A stretch of DNA of 64,000 bases. Source: Alphaproteobacteria bacterium (GTDB lineage Bacteria > Pseudomonadota > Alphaproteobacteria > Micropepsales > Micropepsaceae). Both the position numbers and the translations under genes were made by a program. Below the pieces are notes generated by a model. That model made no database searches and was not told where the DNA came from. It worked only from the letters and a program-made list of their open reading frames with translations. The stretch is from positions 1 to 64,000 of the forward strand of contig JAHFQC010000014.1 of NCBI GenBank assembly GCA_023259375.1. The letters run 5' to 3'. Positions 53,937 to 61,914 of this stretch are shown one piece after another. Every line of letters begins with the position of its first letter. The stretch's first letter is position 1.

Positions 53937-54698
53937 CTAAGCGCGTTCTCCGGCCGCTTCCAGTATGAGGCGGGTGATTTCGTTGGGATGGGAAATCAAC
54001 GAGAGATGGCCTGATTTCACTTCGATGGTCTTAGCGCCCATGCGCTTGGCCATGAAGCGCTCGAGGTCTGGGTTGATCGTCCGGTCTTCTGTCGAAACGG
54101 CATAGAAGCTCGGCTTTGACCGCCAGGCCGCGTGCGTGGTTCTGCCCGTAAGCAGCGCCTTGTGGAATGGTTCCTGGACCGCATAAAGCATCTTCGCTTG
54201 CGCTTCAGGCAGATCGCTGGCGAAATCGCGCAGAAACGCCGCTTCGGAGAGACGCCCTTCATCGCCGTCGAAGACAATCCCAGCGGATGCCGGTGGCGTG
54301 GGGTAGGTCTTCGCCAAAGCAGTATAGTCCTCGCCTGCGTCAGGCGCCCGCGCTGCCACATAGACCAGAGACGAGACATTGGGGTGCACGCCCGCCTCGG
54401 TAACGATCATGCCGGAGAAGGAATGCCCGACCAGGACTGTCGGCCCATCTTGCCGGTCGAGCACGCGCTGCGCTGAGGCAACGGCTTCCGGCAGCGTCGT
54501 CAGAGGATTCTGCACAGCAGTGACGTTGAGTCCTACCGCTTGAAGGCGCGAGATCACTTCGGACCAGCACGATCCGTCGGCGAATAACCCGTGCAAGAGA
54601 ACGATGTTGCGCGCTGGCGCAGGCGCAGCGGCCATGCCGCTGAAAGAAGTCAACGAAGCAGCGGCAAGCAATGTGGTCGAGAACGCGCGTCGGTTCAT
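53937..54698 (-). CDS. Secreted alpha/beta hydrolase
   Basis: 253 residues from the ATG at 54698, after AAGGA. The leader MNRRAFSTTLLAAASL has an Arg pair. Alpha/beta-hydrolase features: VLLHGLFADGSCW (oxyanion), VGHSFSG with Ser93, and a C-terminal SGHLSLISHP with the catalytic His. It belongs to the same group as the gene at 56474-57244. Substrate unknown; an esterase or signal-degrading enzyme is possible. Confidence 0.82.
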   Translation of the reverse strand: MNRRAFSTTLLAAASLTSFSGMAAAPAPARNIVLLHGLFADGSCWSEVISRLQAVGLNVTAVQNPLTTLPEAVASAQRVLDRQDGPTVLVGHSFSGMIVTEAGVHPNVSSLVYVAARAPDAGEDYTALAKTYPTPPASAGIVFDGDEGRLSEAAFLRDFASDLPEAQAKMLYAVQEPFHKALLTGRTTHAAWRSKPSFYAVSTEDRTINPDLERFMAKRMGAKTIEVKSGHLSLISHPNEITRLILEAAGERA

Positions 54699-54798
54699 GG
54701 TTTTGTCCTTCGGCCGTGAGAGTGGAGACGTCTGTCGGCGCACCGTACTGTATGTCGACTAGCCGCTTCGTGATTGGATTAGGAACCGTCCTTGCCGT

Positions 54799-54876
54799 TG
54801 ATGCCGCCTTTTCGATGAGATTAGCCGCAACGGCCGGATGAGAGAACATCACGAGATGGGAATCGATCCGGTTGAT
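54799..54876 (-). pseudogene. C-terminal remnant of an alpha/beta hydrolase
   Basis: The 26 codons read INRIDSHLVMFSHP then AVAANLIEKAAS, matching the C-terminal His loop and last helix of the two nearby hydrolases (SGHLSLISHPNE, GSHASLVVHAEEVAAVIEKAS). Nothing upstream or downstream in frame continues the family. Probably left from a tandem duplicate deleted by recombination. Confidence 0.65.
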
Positions 54877-54881
54877 TCCCG

Positions 54882-55826
54882 CTAGGGCTTCAACAAATAG
54901 AGCGTTCCGTTGGGGTAGTCCCACACCGTCTTGTACTGTTTGAGGAAAACGTAACCCAAGCTCAATATCCGAGGTGACGTGACGCCGATACCCTTGGCGA
55001 AAGGCTTTGCCTCCTCGATCGCATGGCTTGCAAGCTTGGCCATTGGGATTGCGGGGCCCTCGCGGAACCGGACCGCAAGGATGTTGAGGTCACCGGTCCC
55101 TTGCGTCGGGCTGACTGCCCCGATGGCAGCGAGATGTTCGAGCGTCGCCGTATCGGCGTAGATGTTGCCGTATTGGCCGGTATCAAGAACCGTTTCGAAG
55201 GCGGCGTCGCCGATCATGGCGGTCAAGACTGGAATATTGGGTCGATTGCGAGTCTGGAAGGGGATGGCGGCGACTACAATCTCGCCCTTCAGGAATGCTG
55301 CAGGTCCACTCTTGTAGAAGGTCGCCTTCAACGCCTTGTAGTCGAACTTCACGGCATAGCCTGCCCAGAACGCATGGCCCAGCCAGCCCAGGAAATCGGG
55401 GGTGATGTGTTCGAGCTGCGTCGCGTCCTGGCTGTAGAGGTTCGTGATGCGATGGTAGGTTAGTCCGCCCGCGAGGCTGACCTTCTCCACGCTGGGACGC
55501 AGGACGATTTCATAAGTCTGGCCGCTGGCAAAATTGCCTCGTCCGATGACGCGCCCCTCGGGGAGCTTGAGGTGATTGTGGTTCAGGCTCAGTGCTTCGA
55601 GCGCGCCGGTATCGAGCAGGAGCTTGCCCTTCACCCCATTGATCTCAGCTTCCACGAACGGGAATTCGCGTACCATGACGAACGGGATCGAGACGACGTC
55701 CCCCTTCATCCGAAATTCAGGAGCAATCTCCGCGTCATGCGGAGCCTGCTGGGCAATGGCGGCCGGGGTGGCGATAGCGTCTGCCAGAACGAGGGCGATG
55801 GCAACGGTGATCGCTGTACGCAGCAT
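54882..55826 (-). CDS. Secreted double retropepsin-like aspartyl protease family protein
   Basis: 314 residues, AAGGAG before the ATG, signal peptide ending near PAAIAQ. Two DTG motifs are visible: LLLDTGALEAL (Asp72) and TVLDTGQYGNI (Asp215), each in a retropepsin-like half, so one chain may form the two-lobed active site that retroviral proteases make by dimerising. Periplasmic peptide processing is possible; activity is not established for many family members. Confidence 0.75.
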   Translation of the reverse strand: MLRTAITVAIALVLADAIATPAAIAQQAPHDAEIAPEFRMKGDVVSIPFVMVREFPFVEAEINGVKGKLLLDTGALEALSLNHNHLKLPEGRVIGRGNFASGQTYEIVLRPSVEKVSLAGGLTYHRITNLYSQDATQLEHITPDFLGWLGHAFWAGYAVKFDYKALKATFYKSGPAAFLKGEIVVAAIPFQTRNRPNIPVLTAMIGDAAFETVLDTGQYGNIYADTATLEHLAAIGAVSPTQGTGDLNILAVRFREGPAIPMAKLASHAIEEAKPFAKGIGVTSPRILSLGYVFLKQYKTVWDYPNGTLYLLKP

Positions 55827-55893
55827 GTAAGCTCCTTTCAGTGTTCCGCGCGTATATCGCCAGTCTGCAGCGAGAACCCGTAATCAGGACGAT

Positions 55894-56388
55894 TTAGCTC
55901 GCACATTCGCGCAGTAAGGTTGTGATTTTCGCGTCGAGATCGCGAGCGACGGCAAGTGCTTGCGCACAGCCATACGGCAGCAGATAGCTCTCCATTTTAT
56001 CATAGGAAAGATGCACGCCATCGAAACGTTCATCAATAAGGACCGTGACTGGAGCATAAGATCCGGCATCGGGGACGTGCTTGACCATTTCCTTCATGAT
56101 GAGTGGGTTGCCCATTACAAACCGCATGCTCTTGGGCGTCTTGGCACCAGTTCCGCGACGCAGGATGGTGCCCAAGTCAAATTCCGCGAACATCATAAGA
56201 CCCGATCGGCCAAGCCCGCTTTGAACAACTCGCTGGAGATCCGGCAACGAATTCGCCGCTCCAGCCGCTTTAAAAAATCGGACTATGTCAGGTTGCCCTA
56301 CCGCCGATTTCAGCGCGGCTACAACAGCATCGAATGGTTTTGAACTCGCAAGGCTGAAACGTTCAACCTCGATCTTGTTTATCGTCAT
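55894..56388 (-). CDS. DUF302-family protein
   Basis: 164 residues, GAGGA before the ATG, no signal peptide. The DUF302 core shows FDAVVAALKSAV near the start, MMFAEFDLGTILR and, near the end, APVTVLIDERFDGVHLSYDKM. Such proteins are often found with redox or stress genes; function unknown. Same direction as the flanking hydrolase and protease genes. Confidence 0.75.
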   Translation of the reverse strand: MTINKIEVERFSLASSKPFDAVVAALKSAVGQPDIVRFFKAAGAANSLPDLQRVVQSGLGRSGLMMFAEFDLGTILRRGTGAKTPKSMRFVMGNPLIMKEMVKHVPDAGSYAPVTVLIDERFDGVHLSYDKMESYLLPYGCAQALAVARDLDAKITTLLRECAS

Positions 56389-56473
56389 CTTGTCCTCGGC
56401 GCGGTTCGATGCGTTCTGTGTTCCCTTAAGCAGGCGCAGGCGCTCCCGGAGTGGTGGGCCGAGAGCAGTATCG

Positions 56474-57244
56474 TCACCTCGCGAGTGAGGCCTTCTCGAT
56501 CACCGCCGCGACTTCCTCGGCATGCACGACGAGCGAGGCATGGCTGCCGGCGACTTCCGTCGTCTGGGCATTCATCTTGGTGGCGAAATACTTCTGGGCC
56601 TCGGGCGCGATCACCTTGTCCTTGGTGCTGATCACGTAGAACGTCGGCTTGTCGTGCCAGGCAGCCGTATCGACCGGGGCCGCGAACGCCGTGTGATTCA
56701 GCGGCAGCTGGTTGTTAGCCAAGCTTTCGGCAATCTGCGGCGGCAGGTCTGCCGCGACGGCCGAAGGAAACACTTTGGGATCGATGGTGAGGTTGCCTTT
56801 GTCGTCGGCGTGAATCGCTGCGGTGCCTTCGGTTGCCGGACCGCTCTGGGCGAGGGCCGCCAAAGACTGCCCGACGTCGGGTGCAAAGGCGGAGACGTAG
56901 ACCAGCGCGGAGACCTTGGGATCGCCACCGGTCTGCGTGATGACGACGCCGCCCCAGGAATGGCCGACGAGAACGGTCTTGCCGTTCTGCTTCGCCAGCG
57001 CTTGTTTGGTGGCATCGACATCCGCGGCGAGGGAGGTGAGCGGATTTTCGACCAGCGTGACGTTGTAACCCTTCTTCGTGAGGATATCGGCAACGGGCTT
57101 CCAACTCGTCTGGTCGACGAAAGCGCCGTGGACCAGGACAATATTGTGGGCCGCGCCCTTAGGCAAATCCGTCGCTTGGGCGGCGGCGGCGAACGCCGCG
57201 CCGGCAATGAAGACGGCAGCGGTTGAAAGGAGAAGGTTTGGCAT
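56474..57244 (-). CDS. Secreted alpha/beta hydrolase
   Basis: 256 residues from the ATG at 57244, five bases after AGGAG. Signal peptide ends near AAAAQA. VLVHGAFVDQTSWKPV, VGHSWGGVVI (Ser96) and VAGSHASLVVH (His) give the triad regions. It is divergent from the AraC-type regulator, a likely controller. Related to the gene at 53937-54698 by shared order ENPLTSL/QNPLTTL and VYVSAFAPD/VYVAARAPD. Confidence 0.85.
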   Translation of the reverse strand: MPNLLLSTAAVFIAGAAFAAAAQATDLPKGAAHNIVLVHGAFVDQTSWKPVADILTKKGYNVTLVENPLTSLAADVDATKQALAKQNGKTVLVGHSWGGVVITQTGGDPKVSALVYVSAFAPDVGQSLAALAQSGPATEGTAAIHADDKGNLTIDPKVFPSAVAADLPPQIAESLANNQLPLNHTAFAAPVDTAAWHDKPTFYVISTKDKVIAPEAQKYFATKMNAQTTEVAGSHASLVVHAEEVAAVIEKASLAR

Positions 57245-57432
57245 TAGAGCTCCTGTCAGCATGATGGACGACGGTGCCGTCGGGGCACTTTGTTCCATCT
57301 GCAGTAATGAATGCGTACGATCACACGATGTGTCCGTGCGCTTAGCAGGACTTAATGTGGAGAGCTCTCGGACGGTAGATCCCAATCGTCCAAGTATTGT
57401 GTCGGATCGTCCGCGCCAATAATATCGGCGCC

Positions 57433-58479
57433 ATGGACATCCTCGCCGAAGTGCTCGATCGCGTTCGCCTTGGCGGGACTTTGCTTTTTCATTTCGAGCT
57501 TGGTCATCCCTGGCGGTTGACGCTACCGCAGCGTCCTTACGCCCTGTTCCATTATCTCAGCCGTGGCACGGCGACCCTCGCCCTCGATCAGGGCCGAGAA
57601 TTCCGCATGACCGCGGGCGACTTCGTCGTCATTTCTCGCGGTGAGCCGCATGAGTTCTATTCGGATCGTCGGACCAAGCCGTTCTCGGTTCAGGATTTCG
57701 ATCGATCGCCTGCGCATCTGGGCGTCGTCCATCACGGTGGCGAGGCGGAGCCGTGTTCGACGATGATCTGCGGCAAGTTCACAATGGCGCGGCCTTCGCG
57801 CGGCAGCGTGCTGGAATTGCTTCCGCCCGTTCTTTTCCTCAAGCCGGCGGAGGACAGCGAGTGGCTCGAGGCGATTCTGCGGCGCATGGTGAGCGAGGCG
57901 GCGCGTGATCGCCCCGGCCAGGGCGTTGCGCTTTCGCGGCTGACGGAGGTGCTCTTCGTCGAGGTGCTGCGAAGCTGGATCAAATCGCTCGCTCCCGGCG
58001 AAGGTGGCTGGCTTGGCGCGATGGCGGATCCTCACATCGGGCCGGCGCTTCAGTTGATCCACGAGCGGCCGGATCGGCCGTGGGCTCTTGACGACCTCGG
58101 ACAACGCGTGGGGCTGGGTCGATCGGCTTTTTCGGCCCGCTTCACCAGGCTCGTCGGCCAATCGATGTACCGCTATCTGGTCGCCCGGCGGATGGAAGAG
58201 GCTGCGTTCTTGCTTGAATCAAGCGACGACGGGATTGCGCGGATTGCGAGCCGTGTCGGCTATGAGACCGTGGCCGCATTTTCGAAGGTGTTCCTTCGCC
58301 ATCACGGCCAGTCGCCTGGACGTTACCGGCTAGATTGCCGGTCTAGTAGCGGCCGAAGGCAAGTGGACGTTCTGGAGGCAGCCGCTTCCGGCGGGATGTG
58401 CGATCGCCATGGGCTAACCGATTCAGGCAATGAGCCGATTAAACCGTTTCCGGATCGACGCGCTGCCAAAGCTCATTGA
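57433..58479 (+). CDS. AraC-family regulator with cupin sensor
   Basis: 348 residues from the ATG at 57433. An N-terminal cupin (FHYLSRGTATLAL, GDFVVISRGEPHEFY) should bind a small effector. The C-terminal AraC double HTH shows WALDDLGQRVGLGRSAFSARF and GIARIASRVGYETVAAFSKVF with GQSPGRYR. About 50 extra residues follow the HTH and overlap the SnoaL-like gene on the other strand by 41 bases. It probably regulates the divergent hydrolase. Confidence 0.88.
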   Translation: MDILAEVLDRVRLGGTLLFHFELGHPWRLTLPQRPYALFHYLSRGTATLALDQGREFRMTAGDFVVISRGEPHEFYSDRRTKPFSVQDFDRSPAHLGVVHHGGEAEPCSTMICGKFTMARPSRGSVLELLPPVLFLKPAEDSEWLEAILRRMVSEAARDRPGQGVALSRLTEVLFVEVLRSWIKSLAPGEGGWLGAMADPHIGPALQLIHERPDRPWALDDLGQRVGLGRSAFSARFTRLVGQSMYRYLVARRMEEAAFLLESSDDGIARIASRVGYETVAAFSKVFLRHHGQSPGRYRLDCRSSSGRRQVDVLEAAASGGMCDRHGLTDSGNEPIKPFPDRRAAKAH

Positions 58480-58834
58480 ACGCGAGGCTATCGAAGAAGG
58501 CGGTTGCTTCGACCAGCTTTTTTTCTTCAAAGCGCATGAACCAAGCATAGGTGTTTGTATAGGGGTGTCCATCCTTTGCGACGCCCGCGCCGTCGAAAAG
58601 TGCGATCACCGTGTCACCGTCGGCATAGAGGTGGCGAATGACGGGCTTGAGACCAACGCTCATACGCGCGTTGAAGGGCTGGATGACTTCGGTCAGGAAA
58701 GCGCTCCGGCTGGTGTAGGTCTTCGATACCGCCGAGTTGCCCGCAATGGTCCAGCTTGCGTTCTCCGCGAGTAATTCGAATGGGCTGCCGGTGCCCGCGA
58801 CCCAGGCTGCGAATTTGTCTTCAACAAGGGCCAT
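58439..58834 (-). CDS. SnoaL-like (NTF2-fold) protein
   Basis: 131 residues from the ATG at 58834 with GAGG before it; a TTG at 58864 is the alternative. The cone-shaped NTF2 fold is suggested by an N-terminal helix (VEDKFAAWVAGTGSPFELLAENASWTI divided over two elements), a strand with VIRHLYADGDTVIALFDG and YAWFMRFEEKKLVEATAFFD. Such proteins isomerise, hydrate or bind small molecules. Convergent with the AraC gene. Confidence 0.75.
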   Translation of the reverse strand: MALVEDKFAAWVAGTGSPFELLAENASWTIAGNSAVSKTYTSRSAFLTEVIQPFNARMSVGLKPVIRHLYADGDTVIALFDGAGVAKDGHPYTNTYAWFMRFEEKKLVEATAFFDSLAFNELWQRVDPETV

Positions 58835-59140
58835 GTTGCTGGCCTCGCGGTTGTCTTGTGCCAAGGTGGTGTCTCCAGGACGTTGGGAAGCACAAATCGC
58901 AATGCCGGGCCTGCTCCCGGCGATGGTCCTTCAATTTCCAGGGTAGGGCGTAAGCGAGCTTTGCGATACCAAACCAAAGTAGGTGGTCGTCGATAACGGT
59001 GTCGGATGGGAAATCGGTTTGAGGCAGGCGATCGTGCACTCAGCCTCTGCACCCGGAGTGTCGGAGCTTGATCTCATTCGCATGGCAAGGCGCACTTGCC
59101 GCGGGCGTTTGGCAGTGCGCCCTACGCAAGGGAGATAGCG
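58835..59140. other. Intergenic stretch
   Basis: It must hold divergent promoters for the SnoaL-like and PNPOx-like genes. Only short frames are present and I see no clear motif. Confidence 0.35.
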
Positions 59141-59776
59141 GTGGCCCATCCCTTCTATGATATCGCGTTCACGCCTGCCGTCACGGCGGAGCAGGAACGG
59201 CGGGGTTCGCGTGCGGCTTATGCCCGGTTGTCAGGTGGCGGGCCCGGGCAGGAGGTGCTGTATGCGCAAGCTAGAACATTCATCACGGCCCGCGACAGCT
59301 TCTATTTGGCCACGGTTTCCGAAACTGGGTGGCCCTATGTTCAGCACCGCGGCGGGGCGGCCGGTTTTGTAAAGGTGCTCGACGCCGCAACGCTCGGCTG
59401 GGCCGAATATCCCGGAAACCGACAATATATCTCGACCGGTAACGCCAAAGCTGATGGCCGTTGCGCGATGATCTTCATGGATTATCCCAATCAGCGGCGT
59501 TTGAAAGCGCTTGGCCATCTCTCCTTTCACGATCGGGCTGCGCGGCCGGAACTTGAAGCCATGCTTGGAATGGACCCGTGGGGACGCGCCCCGGAACACT
59601 ACGCGCTCGTGCGTGTCGAGGCGGTAGATTGGAACTGCCCGAAATACATTACTCCGCGTTTCACGGAGGCCGAGATAACCGCTTCGACGGCCCCTCTTCG
59701 CGCCCGTATCGCGGAGCTAGAGGCGCAATTGGCTGGCTGTATTTCGCCCACCCCTAATCCGAAGGAAACTTCATAA
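59141..59776 (+). CDS. Pyridoxamine 5'-phosphate oxidase-like flavoprotein
   Basis: 211 residues from GTG at 59141, after AAGGGAG. The split-barrel core shows FITARDSFYLATVSETGWPYVQ (cut across strands), ISTGNAKADGRCAMIFMDY and VRVEAVDWNCPKYITPRF, typical of the PNPOx-like/HugZ-type proteins that bind FMN, F420 or haem. A short coiled tail (ARIAELEAQLAG) follows. An SDR remnant comes directly after it; role unknown. Confidence 0.8.
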   Translation: MAHPFYDIAFTPAVTAEQERRGSRAAYARLSGGGPGQEVLYAQARTFITARDSFYLATVSETGWPYVQHRGGAAGFVKVLDAATLGWAEYPGNRQYISTGNAKADGRCAMIFMDYPNQRRLKALGHLSFHDRAARPELEAMLGMDPWGRAPEHYALVRVEAVDWNCPKYITPRFTEAEITASTAPLRARIAELEAQLAGCISPTPNPKETS

Positions 59777-59778
59777 GA

Positions 59779-59944
59779 GTCATTGTGATCACCGGCGGCA
59801 ACAGACGAATTGGTGCCGCAAAAATGCTCGCCTGTTCTGCAAGCCGGACGAGGCGGGGTAGGTCATTGCCCAATTACTGTCGGACGATCTTGGCTGGGTC
59901 AATGCGCAGTCGATCGAGGTATCGGGCGGTACATTTCCTAGTGT
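59779..59944 (+). pseudogene. Short-chain dehydrogenase remnant
   Basis: The first part encodes VIVITGGNRRIGAAK, the Rossmann dinucleotide motif of SDRs. In another frame about 30 bases later comes VIAQLLSDDLGWVNAQSIEV then SGGTF, the normal SDR C-terminus. All of the catalytic middle is missing, so the gene has been deleted and frameshifted. Confidence 0.72.
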
Positions 59945-60050
59945 GCAGCGGCGGCACTCCTCAACCAAGGTATGGCTGTGCCGATAAGTGGGTCGAATGG
60001 TGGGGTGGGCGGACTTCGTCCAGCATGAGGCGAACGTCGGAGTAATCGAC

Positions 60051-60380
60051 ATGACACCCTTCGCCGTCGACGGCATCCAGCCGGCCCTGAATGAGATCCC
60101 TGTTTTTGCAGTGGACGATCTTGTCCGCGTCGCGTCACGTTCGCCGATCGGCCACTACCGTGTGCCGACCTATTTGCGCGGCTGCCTCGGAAAAGTCGTC
60201 CGGGTGATCGAGCCCGCGATGATTGATAACGAGGAAGAGGGCTACGGTCGCAACGCCGGCAACAGACGCCATTATTACCGGGTGGCGTTCGCCATGACCG
60301 AACTTTGGCCCGGATACGGCGGTCCCGCCAATGACGCGCTGGAAATCGAGATCTTTGAAACCTGGCTGGAGCGCGTCTGA
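60051..60380 (+). CDS. Nitrile hydratase/thiocyanate hydrolase subunit, beta C-terminal half
   Basis: 109 residues from the ATG at 60051, with GGAG eight bases before. FAVDDLVRVASRSPIGHYRVPTYLRGCLGKV (in parts) and YYRVAFAMTELWP are the SH3-like barrel of nitrile hydratase beta. It lacks the helical N-terminal half, which is encoded separately at 61009-61338. Overlaps the alpha-type gene by one base (TGATG). Confidence 0.82.
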   Translation: MTPFAVDGIQPALNEIPVFAVDDLVRVASRSPIGHYRVPTYLRGCLGKVVRVIEPAMIDNEEEGYGRNAGNRRHYYRVAFAMTELWPGYGGPANDALEIEIFETWLERV

Positions 60381-61012
60381 TGTCCGAGCATGATCATCCC
60401 CACGAGCCGATTACCAGTGACAGTAAGCCGTCCTACTACGAGATCATGGAAACGGCCGTTCGCGAGCTTCTGATCGGTAAGGGGCTGATCACGGCGAACG
60501 AGATCCGCCACCAGATAGAGGTGCTCGATTCCCGCACGCCCGCTTTGGGGGCGCGCGTCGTCGCCAAGGCCTGGAGCGACCCGACCTTCCGTGAACGTTT
60601 GTTGGCCGACGGCCGTGCGGCGTGTGAAGAACTCGGGATCACCTTCTACGACGATACGCAACTCATCGTTCTCGAGAACACGGAGACGGTGCACAATCTG
60701 ATCGTCTGCACACTGTGCTCCTGTTATCCGCGGCCTGTGCTGGGACTGCCGCCGGATTGGTACAAGGCCAAGCCCTATCGGGCACGCGCGGTGAGTGAGC
60801 CACGCAAAGTTCTGGCAGAGTTCGGCACCATCATTCCGGACGATGTGGAAATCCGCGTCAGCGATTCCACGGCCGTGATCCGCTATCTCGTGCTGCCGCG
60901 CCGCCCGCAAGGAACCGAGGGCTGGTCCGAGGATGAACTCGCCGCCATTGTCACGCGGGACGCCATGATCGGTGTCATTCCCGTCACTGTCGCCGAAAGG
61001 GCTGCGTCATGA
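60380..61012 (+). CDS. Cobalt-type nitrile hydratase alpha / thiocyanate hydrolase gamma subunit
   Basis: 210 residues. The metal claw is VCTLCSCYPRP with Cys110, Cys113 and Cys115; Thr in CTLCSC points to the cobalt type rather than iron. YYEIMETAVRELLIGKGLI and GLPPDWYKAKPYRARAV are family features. The enzyme adds water to a nitrile or to thiocyanate. The two flanking short genes encode the halves of the beta subunit, as in three-subunit thiocyanate hydrolase and toyocamycin nitrile hydratase; substrate cannot be told from sequence. Confidence 0.88.
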   Translation: MSEHDHPHEPITSDSKPSYYEIMETAVRELLIGKGLITANEIRHQIEVLDSRTPALGARVVAKAWSDPTFRERLLADGRAACEELGITFYDDTQLIVLENTETVHNLIVCTLCSCYPRPVLGLPPDWYKAKPYRARAVSEPRKVLAEFGTIIPDDVEIRVSDSTAVIRYLVLPRRPQGTEGWSEDELAAIVTRDAMIGVIPVTVAERAAS

Positions 61013-61338
61013 CCGCAGATTTCGTCAGCCGCCTGCCGAACGACATCGGCGGTGCGGAGGCCGGTTCCATTGTGCAAGTGGATCATGTCCTGGAGCCATG
61101 GGAGAAGCGCTGCCACGCGCTCGCCGATGTGCTCGATTTCAAGAAGATCATCAACACCGAGGAGAAGCGCAAAGGCGTCGAAGCGCTGGGTGCCGATCTG
61201 ATCGGCAAGCTTCCCTATTACGAGCGCTGGATCGTGACCTTCGCGAATATTCTCTTCACCAAAGGTCTTCTGACGCCAACCGAACTTGCTGAGAAGATGG
61301 CTGAGGTCGAAGCGCGTTTCGCGGCGGAAGCAGGATGA
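61009..61338 (+). CDS. Nitrile hydratase/thiocyanate hydrolase subunit, beta N-terminal half
   Basis: 109 residues, overlapping the alpha-type gene by four bases (ATGA). LPNDIGG and LEPWEKRCHALADVL followed by KLPYYERWIVTFANIL and KGLLTPTELAEKMAEVEAR correspond to the helical N-terminal part of beta. It could alternatively act as the accessory/activator protein, which has the same fold. Placed last, an order different from the N-half-first arrangement I know for thiocyanate hydrolase. Confidence 0.78.
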   Translation: MTADFVSRLPNDIGGAEAGSIVQVDHVLEPWEKRCHALADVLDFKKIINTEEKRKGVEALGADLIGKLPYYERWIVTFANILFTKGLLTPTELAEKMAEVEARFAAEAG

Positions 61339-61397
61339 GCAGCGTCGTAGCCGTGCGGACTGACCGGCGATGACCATTCGAATGGAGGCGTAATCAC

Positions 61398-61745
61398 ATG
61401 CATATGATGGATTGGAACGGATATCGCGATCAGGTCCTCGCGGGTGTAGGTGGCCTCAGTAAGCTGTCGCCCGACACGGTGCGCGGTTATGTGACCTTGG
61501 GCGGAGCCGGCACAAAGACTGGGCATCTGGACGCCAAAACGCGCGAGCTTATCGCCTTGGCAGCAGCGGTCACGCTGCGCTGCGACGGCTGTATTACGGT
61601 CCATGCGCAGGCCGCCCAGAAGAATGGCGCCTCTAGGGAAGAAATTGCGGAAGCGCTCGGAGTGGCGATTGCGCTCAATGCCGGGGCGGCACTGGTCTAT
61701 TCCACACGCGCAATTGACGCGTTTTCGGCGCTCGAAGACCTGTAA
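61398..61745 (+). CDS. Carboxymuconolactone decarboxylase/AhpD-like protein
   Basis: 115 residues, GGAGG nine bases before the ATG. The helical CMD fold with LDAKTRELIALAAAVTLRC and the redox pair CDGC followed by ITVHAQAA is the AhpD-type active site. EIAEALGVAIALNAGAALVYS closes the domain. It may act as a peroxidase-linked disulfide carrier; it lies 59 bp after the hydratase genes. Confidence 0.87.
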   Translation: MHMMDWNGYRDQVLAGVGGLSKLSPDTVRGYVTLGGAGTKTGHLDAKTRELIALAAAVTLRCDGCITVHAQAAQKNGASREEIAEALGVAIALNAGAALVYSTRAIDAFSALEDL

Positions 61746-61914
61746 CGCTGCATTTCCTGGCGAAGGGCCGGAGGCCATCGTCTCCGGCCTTTTGCTTGCG
61801 CGCGTCGTAAAGAAGGTCTCGGCTTCCTGTACCAACGTATGATGGCGCTCTTCCCTTCGACCCACGACACTGGTTCCCGTCAACAGTGGTCCGCAGAATA
61901 CGGAAGGGCAGAAT

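Noticed and set aside
54340-54924. A 194-codon minus-strand frame as a gene
   Set aside because: Only codons 17-42 resemble a hydrolase; the rest overlaps the real hydrolase gene in another frame.
59096-61745. Biosynthetic gene cluster around the nitrile hydratase genes
   Set aside because: No synthase, ligase or peptide precursor is present; the neighbours are unrelated small redox proteins.
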